Below are positions 58,320 through 64,000 of a DNA stretch of 64,000 nt, piece by piece. Each line of letters begins with the position of its first letter. Positions within the stretch are counted from its first letter, which is position 1. Made by a program: the position numbers and the translations under genes. Below the pieces are notes generated by a model. It worked only from the letters and a program-made list of their open reading frames with translations. It searched no databases and had not been told where the DNA came from. This DNA is from Streptomyces sp. ISL-100. GTDB lineage: Bacteria > Actinomycetota > Actinomycetes > Streptomycetales > Streptomycetaceae. The stretch lies in contig NZ_JAGGOK010000050.1 in NCBI RefSeq assembly GCF_018614615.1, positions 62,001-126,000 on the forward strand, in the 5' to 3' direction.

Positions 58320-59227
58320 GTGGACCCGCGCAGCATGCGGGTGGTGGCCGCAGATGTGAGGGGCGGGACCGATGCCCTGTAGGGGGCCAGGGCGGCGGTC
58401 GATGTCATGCCTGCCGCCGCGGCGATGACATCTTCAGGGACACGCTGGCGCAGCAACTCAACGATCCAGGTGCTGCGCAGCCGGGCCAGTTTCAGTTCAG
58501 GGAGCCCGGACGAACCCCTCAGGGTTCGCTTCGCCCAGTTGGAGACACCGTTCTTCGGGTCGGCAACCTGGCGTTGGGGGAGGAACAGGTACCCGTCGCC
58601 GGCCGCGCGTGCCCTCGCGGCGAGGTCTTCTTCCCACATCGCCCTGCAGACCACCAGTCGGTCGCTGCCCGGCACGGCGACGACGACCGCCTCGGACGGA
58701 AGCACGGTGATGTCGGTGCCGCGGGTGGCCAGCACCTCGCGGCGGGCCAGCCCGCAGCCGGCGCCCAGGGCCAGCAGGGCCAGGGCGCTGCCGCCGAGGG
58801 CGGAGGTGGGAGGCAGTGTGCGGGCCCACATCAGGTAGCGGGCGAGTTCCGGCGGGGTGTAAGGGGCGGCCCTGTTCCGCTTGGCCCTCATCCGGGGGGT
58901 CGGCTGCTGCCCGTACTCCAGCCAAAGCAGAGCCTCGCGGACACGCAGCAGGATGCTCCGATACGTCTGGATGGAACTGCCTTCGAGCTTTGTGCGTGCG
59001 AGCAGATAGCGCGTCATGGCCTCCGGCGCCAGCCAGGCCAGCGGGTCTCGTGCGATCCCGACGCGTTCGGCGTACATGGCCAGTCCGGACAGCGCGAGCA
59101 TCAGTTTCGGCACGGGGTACGGGACGGAGTCGCAGGTCGCGGCGGCCACCATGCGGACACCGTCGGCGACCAGGGGCCACTCCGATGGCTCTTCCGACGG
59201 CCGGTAGCCGAGGATCGCGCCGCTCAT
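58316..59227 (-). CDS. Degenerate tyrosine-recombinase-like protein
   Basis: 303 residues from ATG 59227 (GGAG 6-7 nt upstream). The fold pattern of a phage integrase is visible: an N-terminal core-binding-like helical region, GAGCGLARREVLATRGTDI with the first catalytic Arg, and ARLRSTWIVELLRQRVPEDVIAAAAGMTSTAALAPYRASV, where the His-x-x-Arg motif is A-R-L-R and the second His is Met, although Tyr is kept. It therefore probably binds DNA or targets the transposase rather than recombining. It is translated with the transposase (ATGA) and divergent from the XRE gene. Confidence 0.72.
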   Translation of the reverse strand: MSGAILGYRPSEEPSEWPLVADGVRMVAAATCDSVPYPVPKLMLALSGLAMYAERVGIARDPLAWLAPEAMTRYLLARTKLEGSSIQTYRSILLRVREALLWLEYGQQPTPRMRAKRNRAAPYTPPELARYLMWARTLPPTSALGGSALALLALGAGCGLARREVLATRGTDITVLPSEAVVVAVPGSDRLVVCRAMWEEDLAARARAAGDGYLFLPQRQVADPKNGVSNWAKRTLRGSSGLPELKLARLRSTWIVELLRQRVPEDVIAAAAGMTSTAALAPYRASVPPLTSAATTRMLRGST

Positions 59228-59257
59228 TTCCGTCTCCAAAGGAACACACCACGAGAA

Positions 59258-59638
59258 ATGGCTACACAAGTGGCCACCTGTCTCGTGAGTGTGCACTTCG
59301 ACTGTCAGGAGCGCATGCGCATGACCGGAGGACGAGGCCGCAGTGTGCCGCCGCGGCAGCTGGCCCGGGATCCTGAGAACTGGCCCGAGGCGACGATCCC
59401 CGACCACGCCCAGGCGCGGGTGGTGCAGGCCATCGCTAAGGCTCTGACCAGGCAAATGAACCGAGACGGGCTGGGGCTGCGCTCGGTCGCCGCCCGCAGC
59501 GGCGTCAACCGTCAGGCCGTGGCCAACCTCCTCGCCGGATCGAGCTGGCCGGACGTGGCCACGTTGAGCCGTCTGGAGGACGCGCTCGGGGTCGGCTTGT
59601 ACCCGGGAGTTCCCGGACCGGGATCGCGGCATTGCTGA
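59258..59638 (+). CDS. XRE-like helix-turn-helix protein
   Basis: 126 residues from ATG 59258, only 30 bp from the divergent integrase-like gene. After a basic N-terminus, LGLRSVAARSGVNRQAVANLLAGSSWPDVATLSRLEDALGVGL forms an XRE/Cro-type domain (~80-120). It could repress the integrase-like/transposase operon, since the short gap must contain both promoters. The first ~55 residues have no domain I recognise. Confidence 0.7.
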   Translation: MATQVATCLVSVHFDCQERMRMTGGRGRSVPPRQLARDPENWPEATIPDHAQARVVQAIAKALTRQMNRDGLGLRSVAARSGVNRQAVANLLAGSSWPDVATLSRLEDALGVGLYPGVPGPGSRHC

Positions 59639-59870
59639 ACCTCCGATGACCCGCGGTTGCCGTACGCGGGCAGGACGAATTCGGCTCAGCACGCCATGGG
59701 CGGCCGACTGCTCGGCTACCCTCGTGAGCGCATGCTGAAGCCCGCTGTAGGTGCGACGTGTGCAGGTGCCGTCGGGACTGATCCCTCGGCGGCACCACTT
59801 CTTCTTCGTCTCGCTCGACTCGGCTGATCCTTCCGGCGTCGAGCTTCGCTGCTCTCTGTGGCCGCTCTCG

Positions 59871-60359
59871 CTAGGCGGCTCCCGAAGGTCGGGTGTACTC
59901 ACCGTTGAGCAAGAGCAGGTGGCCGCTGGCCACGAGGTTGTTACACGCCCGCCGCGTATTTTTCACCTGTGTACGTGAAGGGTTCTTGCGACCCAACGCG
60001 ATAGTCACTTCCCGGGCGCGAAGCGGACGATCCGCACTGACGACGAGAGTGACGATCTTCTGGCTCACCGGCCCCAAAGGCCGTGCCTGTCGAGGCCCTA
60101 CACGGGGACCGGCCTTCTTCGCCGGCTTTCGTGCCGGAAGCTCGGGCGACCCCCCGGCCAGAAGCGATTCTTGATCAGAATCGTCTGAACCGTCAGTGGC
60201 GGATTCAGCATCAAGAAGTTCGGCAACCGTGCGACGTGTGATCGCCAGAGCCTCCAGACGTCCCTCAAGCGCATCAGCTCGTCTCCGGGCCTGAAGGATC
60301 TGTTCCTGCACGGCACCCTCCTCCCGGTCCAGGCGTTGGAAGAGTGTGTCTGGCGCCAC
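59871..60359 (-). CDS. Coiled-coil plus winged-helix protein (paralogue 1)
   Basis: 162 residues from GTG 60359 (GGAGG 4 nt upstream; an ATG at 60431 in the same frame would add 24). Residues ~4-50 form a coiled coil (LFQRLDREEGAVQEQILQ...), followed by an acidic linker, a Lys/Arg/Pro-rich segment and a C-terminal winged-helix-like domain (VSADRPLRAREVTIALGRK... NLVASGHLL). It is similar along its length to the divergent gene at 60971. Such proteins often sit near transposases in Streptomyces; function unknown. Confidence 0.68.
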   Translation of the reverse strand: MAPDTLFQRLDREEGAVQEQILQARRRADALEGRLEALAITRRTVAELLDAESATDGSDDSDQESLLAGGSPELPARKPAKKAGPRVGPRQARPLGPVSQKIVTLVVSADRPLRAREVTIALGRKNPSRTQVKNTRRACNNLVASGHLLLLNGEYTRPSGAA

Positions 60360-60659
60360 TGTGCCTCCAACAAGTGCGCTGGCTGCGAAGCAGCGTAGGG
60401 CTGCTTCTTTCGGGAACTCCTGCGATGGCATGCGAGGTTGAGGGCGCACACGCGTGTTGCGTGCCTACTGTAGAGGGCTTCTGGGGAGGATCGGGAAGGA
60501 TTCCTGAACATCGCCAGAAAGGAGAGGCCACCATTGCCTGAAGTGCCTTCAAGACGCTGCCGCTTCGGCCAGGAGCGCCCGACGGTTCCACAGACGTAGG
60601 GACACGCCAGCACCACCGAGTTACAGCCGAAAGGCTCCTGACCTGCAAGGACAAGCTGA
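60360..60659. other. Gene-free gap between divergent paralogues, left part
   Basis: About 300 bp between the 60359 start and the structured RNA-like segment. A 21-codon frame from TTG 60534 to TAG 60599, preceded by AAAGGAG, is the only translatable candidate; its product (LPEVPSRRCRFGQERPTVPQT-like) matches nothing I know. Confidence 0.35.
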
Positions 60660-60795
60660 GGACTTGTCGGGGGAGGCGAGGTGTCAGACCCTCAGAGGGG
60701 GAGTAACGGCGGCGAACCATCCGCCTGAAGCACCCGGCCCCAGGGCTGGCTACGGGTTTCCAGCTTCCACCCCTCAGGGGGAAGGCCTGCGGCGT
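60660..60795 (+). ncRNA. Structured segment resembling a TnpB 3' end / omegaRNA remnant
   Basis: An in-frame tail D-P-Q-R-G-S-N-G-G-E-P-S-A then TGA (60687-60728) resembles the C-terminal end of Streptomyces TnpB proteins as I remember them. Overlapping it are hairpins: CCCTC/GAGGG (60689-60699), GGCGG/CCGCC (60708-60725), GAAGC (60727-60731) with GCTTC (60763-60767) enclosing CCGGCCC/GGGCTGG, and CCCCTCAGGGGG after it. This fits the 3' end of an IS605/IS607-like tnpB with its omegaRNA scaffold; the rest of the gene is missing (stop at 60657). Confidence 0.4.
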
Positions 60796-60970
60796 TCAGG
60801 AGTTCGCTCATCTCGGCGACTGGTTCACGGTGGAAGCAGGGGAGTTACCCCTCCCGAAGTGAGGGAACGCCTGTGATCTCCTGGCGGATACCCTACGGTG
60901 AGACAGGAAGGGACCGGCACAGCTGTGCGTCCGTTCCCCGAATCTCACGAACGAGGGTCAGAGGCGGGCG

Positions 60971-61471
60971 ATGACGTCACTGTTCGATCGGCTTGACGAA
61001 GAAGAAGCCGCTACTCGTGGCGAGTTGGAAGCCCTGCGCGAAAAGATTGCTGTTGCCGAGGAGCGACTTGCCCGCCTGACGATTACTCGCGACACGCTGC
61101 GGTCGCTTGAGTCCGGTGGCACTGATCTGGACCCGAGTGAATCCGCTGAGAAGGACCGCCCGTTCTCCCCGCCAACGTCTGACGAAGACGCTGTGACCGA
61201 CCTCGCCGCCGATAGGCCGACGCGGCAGCAGCCAACTTCCGGGCCCCTCGACCTGGAGACCGCCAGGAAACAAATGCTGGCTCTGCTGGAGAGCGCCGGT
61301 CAGCCCATGAAGGTGAGCGACATCACCGCAGCAATCGGCGAGCCTCTCTCCAGGACGGAGACGAGCCGTTCGAGGCTGAAGCGGCTGGTGTCCGAGCGTA
61401 TGGTCATCGAGAACCCGACAGGTTGGTTCGCCATCCCACGCACGACAGAATCCAACCGCGATACGTCGTGA
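60971..61471 (+). CDS. Coiled-coil plus winged-helix protein (paralogue 2)
   Basis: 166 residues from ATG 60971. MTSLFDRLDEEEAATRGELEALREKI parallels the paralogue at 59871, then an acidic, Ser/Asp-rich linker and a winged-helix-like end (LLESAGQPMKVSDITAAIGEPLSRTETSRSRLKRLVSERMVIENP). Divergent from its paralogue with 611 bp between them. Likely a DNA-binding accessory protein of former insertion elements; unknown function. Confidence 0.7.
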   Translation: MTSLFDRLDEEEAATRGELEALREKIAVAEERLARLTITRDTLRSLESGGTDLDPSESAEKDRPFSPPTSDEDAVTDLAADRPTRQQPTSGPLDLETARKQMLALLESAGQPMKVSDITAAIGEPLSRTETSRSRLKRLVSERMVIENPTGWFAIPRTTESNRDTS

Positions 61472-61493
61472 CCGGTCATCGGATTCTCCGGGG

Positions 61494-61880
61494 TCATGTC
61501 CCCCCGTGGTGGTGTAGGCGGGTCGATCTGATTTTTGTCCGGAAGTAGATCCGGTCCATGCTGCCTTCGGGGAGGTAGCGGCGGGGGAAGGCGATCCATT
61601 CGTCGTGCATCTCGATAAGCACATGTGGTGAGGCGTTCGAGGGCGTCGGGGTCGGGGGGTGGGCGAAGGCGGTCAGGCCCTCCTTGGCTTCCAGGAGCAT
61701 GGCCCTGATCTTGGGAAACTGGTGGCCGAGCATGTCGGCGACGGTGTCGAGGTGTGGTCCACGGCTTCGGCGGCGGGCTGAGCGAAGATCGTGCGGATCG
61801 TCGCGGCCGCCATCTCGCCGGAGTCCTTGGGGATCACCGCGAAGACATTGCGCAGGAGATGAGCCTGTTCGGGAACAAGG
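61494..61880 (-). pseudogene. IS256-family transposase fragment, frameshifted
   Basis: In two minus-strand frames the C-terminal half of a Mutator/IS256-type transposase is recognisable: LLRNVFAVIPKDSGEMAAATIRTIFAQP (upstream part, up to ~61880) and, after a frameshift at about 61735, MLGHQFPKIRAMLLEAKEGL followed by a large internal deletion and MHDEWIAFPRRYLPEGSMD (~61550-61610). The N-terminal half and inverted repeats are missing. It is a decayed relic. Confidence 0.8.
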
Positions 61881-61914
61881 TGTTGCTTGCAGCCTTCCGG
61901 CTCGTTGATCTGGT

Positions 61915-62030
61915 ATGGCGATCGAGAAAGCAGTTCTGGCTCAAGTCGCCGCAAAGTACGCGGAGTTACTGCCGCACCTGAACGAGCGGCAGGGGCGGCT
62001 GGCGACCGAGGCCGCGCTGTCGCATCTGGG
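61915..62030 (+). pseudogene. 5' fragment of an ISAzo13-like transposase
   Basis: ATG 61915 opens KYAELLPHLNERQGRLATEAALSHLG, the characteristic N-terminus of ISAzo13-family transposases (LLPHLNERQRR...). Similarity stops near 62030, where the sequence runs into the truncated prepilin peptidase gene. A deletion or an insertion event has removed the remainder. Confidence 0.7.
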
Positions 62031-62071
62031 CGTCGAGCCCTGCTCTGCCGCGGTGCCGTGCCCCGTCCGCA

Positions 62072-62247
62072 TCGCACCGTGCCCGCCCGAGCCAGCCGCC
62101 TGCGGGCCCAATGATCGGGTGCCCGTCCGGGCAGTGCTCGCGCCAAGGCGTCTCCGGTGCGACGGCGAACCGGTACGCGGCCCGGGGGACCAGCAGCCCC
62201 GTCACGCCGCTCCACGAGGCGGTGATCAGGATCAGCGTGACGTACAT
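62072..62247 (-). pseudogene. Truncated prepilin peptidase (A24) N-terminus
   Basis: From ATG 62247 the minus strand encodes LMYVTLILITASWSGVTGLLVPRAAYRF, then CPDGHPIIGPAGGWLGRARC, the membrane start and Cys-rich region of Streptomyces A24-type prepilin peptidases. Similarity ends near 62072, at the junction with IS debris. It begins 10 bp after the BTAD gene stop on the same strand, so it was probably its downstream partner. Confidence 0.7.
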
Positions 62248-62257
62248 GAGCTGCGGC

Positions 62258-64000
62258 TCAGCTGGCGGCGGACAGTTTGCTGCGCCAAGTGGGAAGCAGC
62301 TCGTCGAGCAGAGCCTCACTGCGCGGCGGCAGCAGCCCTCTTGTCCCGCCGCCCAGTTCGCGGTTGCGGGCGACGAGAGTCGCGGCCAGCGCCTCCAGGC
62401 GCGCGGGGTCTCCGATGGCGTGCGTGGCGCGCAGCAACTCGTTCCACAGCCGCTCGTCCGTGGGGGAGCTGGACAGGGCTGCCTCTAGCGCGCCGACCGC
62501 CTGCTCCGGATGCTCCTTCTCCAAGTGGTGGGCAGACAGGGAGAGAGCCACATCCGCGACAAGCAGGGGCAGCCGGGCGTCGATGATCTCGTGGGTCAGC
62601 CAGCGGTAGCGCCCCTCGGGCCGGTCGGCGAGCAGCGGTCCGCGTGCGAGCCTGAGTGCATCGGTGAGCAGTCGCTCCCGTAGGGACGCACTGTGTGCGC
62701 CCCTGCCCTCGGTCGCTTCGTGGTGCAGCGAGCGCAGCACATCCAGGTCTGAGACGACGGACGGGGCCAGGTTGAGCCGTCCGGTGTCGTCCATGCCCAG
62801 GCGCGGGGTTCCGTCAGGGTCGGCGCCGAGCCAGCCTCGAAGCCGCTCGATGAGCGCGTCCCGTACGTCGTCTGTCGCGCCGCGCGGCCACAGCCCGGAG
62901 GCGAGGACACGAGGGTGGACGCCCTCGCGGTGCAGCAGGAGCAGCGCCAGTGCCTCGTGCAGCAGGGGGCTCCGCTCGCTGTCCGGGGTGTCCAGCCCAA
63001 TGATCTCGTACGGACCGACGAGGCGCGCGTACACCGCGGGCCGTCCCTGTTCGGTGATGTCAACAAGAAAGGGCCGGGCGCCGACGGCCGCGTCCGGCGC
63101 GTGGCTCGGGTCGGCCTCCACGAACAACTGGACGACGGCCTCGTGCAGTTCCCGGGGAAGCTGCTGGGCCTTGAGCTCAAGGCCCAGCAGCGGAGCGAGC
63201 AGTCGGCCATCGCCGGTGATCTCCAGTTCCCAGGCGGCGCCGGGAACATTCTCCTGGCCCGTACCCATGAGGTAGCCGATGCCAAGTCGGCTGGCATCGA
63301 CAGCGAGTTCGGCGAGCTGCGCTGTCTCGGCCTCGGTGGGGTCGGCGGCGAGGAGTACCAGATGGGGGGCCCAGCGGGTGTGCTGGGCGGGGCCGGTGCG
63401 TCCGGTGAGTACGGAGTCGTGCCCGGCCGTGCCCAGGGCGCTGCGTCGCTGCACAGTCTCGGCCTGCATGGCTTCCAGCATCGCCTCGACGTCGTGGAAG
63501 TGGCGTAGCCGGGTGGGGGCGAGGGCGCCGAGCTCCTCGCCGAATCCGACGAGGCTGACGGTCATGCGGTCCGACCAGCCATTGGTGGCCAGCTCGGCGG
63601 CGACGGAGGCGAGAATTGACGCCCGGTCCTGCGCGGAGCCGGACAGCGAGACGATGCCGGGCACGGCTTCCAGGTTGAGTAGCAGACGCGCGTCGTCGAG
63701 AGTGCCGATGCTGACCAGGCCCGGATACGGAGCTGCGGTGTCCACATCCTCGTACGCCTCCGCGTCTGTCCGCTCCAGTCGCCAGAAGGTCTGGTCCTGG
63801 CCGACCTGCCAGGGGGCGGGCGGCGCCCCGGCGGGGTGCGCAAGTTGGAGATGCAAGTCACCCTGGCTGAGCCAGGCCGCGTACACGACGGGCAGCGGAC
63901 GGGACTCGGCCCCGAGCGACGCGGCCAGCGCGCGCAGGGACCGGTCCAGGAGTCGTACGGCTTCGGGGTCGGCCCCGACAAGGAGTGCGTCCTGAACGTC
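62258..64000 (-). CDS. BTAD-domain protein, N-terminus beyond window
   Basis: The frame is open to the window edge, so only the last 580 codons are seen; the 5' end lies outside. The visible part has a nucleotide/alpha-beta region (~residues 60-330), a winged-helix-like segment (LALLLLHREGVHPRVLASGLWP ... ERLRGWLGADPDG) and a C-terminal bacterial transcriptional activator domain with TPR-like helices (LVADVALSLSAHHLEKEHPEQAVGALEAALSSSPTDERLW). Streptomyces proteins of this plan accompany Tad/Flp-pilus genes, consistent with the truncated prepilin peptidase behind it. Confidence 0.8.
   Translation of the reverse strand, partial: DVQDALLVGADPEAVRLLDRSLRALAASLGAESRPLPVVYAAWLSQGDLHLQLAHPAGAPPAPWQVGQDQTFWRLERTDAEAYEDVDTAAPYPGLVSIGTLDDARLLLNLEAVPGIVSLSGSAQDRASILASVAAELATNGWSDRMTVSLVGFGEELGALAPTRLRHFHDVEAMLEAMQAETVQRRSALGTAGHDSVLTGRTGPAQHTRWAPHLVLLAADPTEAETAQLAELAVDASRLGIGYLMGTGQENVPGAAWELEITGDGRLLAPLLGLELKAQQLPRELHEAVVQLFVEADPSHAPDAAVGARPFLVDITEQGRPAVYARLVGPYEIIGLDTPDSERSPLLHEALALLLLHREGVHPRVLASGLWPRGATDDVRDALIERLRGWLGADPDGTPRLGMDDTGRLNLAPSVVSDLDVLRSLHHEATEGRGAHSASLRERLLTDALRLARGPLLADRPEGRYRWLTHEIIDARLPLLVADVALSLSAHHLEKEHPEQAVGALEAALSSSPTDERLWNELLRATHAIGDPARLEALAATLVARNRELGGGTRGLLPPRSEALLDELLPTWRSKLSAAS

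Overview
The window is a piece of a Streptomyces-type chromosome. Support comes from the very high GC with strong third-position GC bias, frequent GTG/TTG starts and ATGA/GTGA overlaps, an HrdD-type sigma factor with a SigR-type promoter, a SepX-like division protein, a PTS fructose operon, and an actinomycete integrative and conjugative element (AICE). All functions are read from sequence and family knowledge; no database search was run.

Region 1 (1-9.3 kb) is the right-hand part of a nonribosomal peptide gene cluster. It holds a partial carrier-protein gene, a small Arg-rich protein, a free-standing adenylation enzyme, an NRPS with an eroded condensation domain plus A and PCP domains, an ATP-grasp ligase, a HAD phosphatase, a Rossmann-fold protein and an SDR-type epimerase. 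Nearly all are joined by 4-22 nt overlaps. Region 2 (9.4-21.5 kb) is ordinary chromosome: an acyl-CoA ligase, a secreted M6 protease, three regulator/effector pairs with candidate operators (TetR/MFS, MarR/extradiol dioxygenase, WYL/MFS), a questin-oxidase-like protein and hrdD.

Region 3 (21.6-39.1 kb) is the most striking. The fruR-fruK-fruA operon is interrupted inside fruA, at the junction between the IIB and IIC domains, by a ~13.5-kb AICE (about 24510-38038). It encodes an XRE/TPR regulator, a GntR regulator, a TraB/FtsK translocase, a DUF2637/SpdB-like protein, a RepSA-like initiator and a large serine integrase. A two-gene cargo (a 42-aa Gly/Lys/Pro-rich peptide and a PIMT-like methyltransferase) looks like a minimal RiPP locus. 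Joining the chromosomal flanks at the shared CGTCAG restores an uninterrupted ~702-residue FruA frame, so excision would repair the transporter. The integrase has Thr where the catalytic Ser is expected.

Region 4 (39.1-56.3 kb) is housekeeping: DUF6227, P1 peptidase, MscL, SAF protein, MTA phosphorylase, an FmdB-type zinc ribbon behind a CIRCE-like operator, an MFS pump, a cation/proton antiporter, a penicillin-acylase-family hydrolase, 5-FTHF cyclo-ligase, the galU-moeA/glp-moaC-mog-rimJ-sepX cluster and tRNA-Ala(CGC). Region 5 (56.4-62.3 kb), just beyond the tRNA, is accessory: a DDE transposase coupled to a degenerate tyrosine-recombinase-like gene with a divergent XRE gene, two divergent winged-helix paralogues around a structured segment resembling a TnpB 3' end, and fragments of IS256- and ISAzo13-type transposases and of a prepilin peptidase. 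The window ends inside a BTAD-domain gene.
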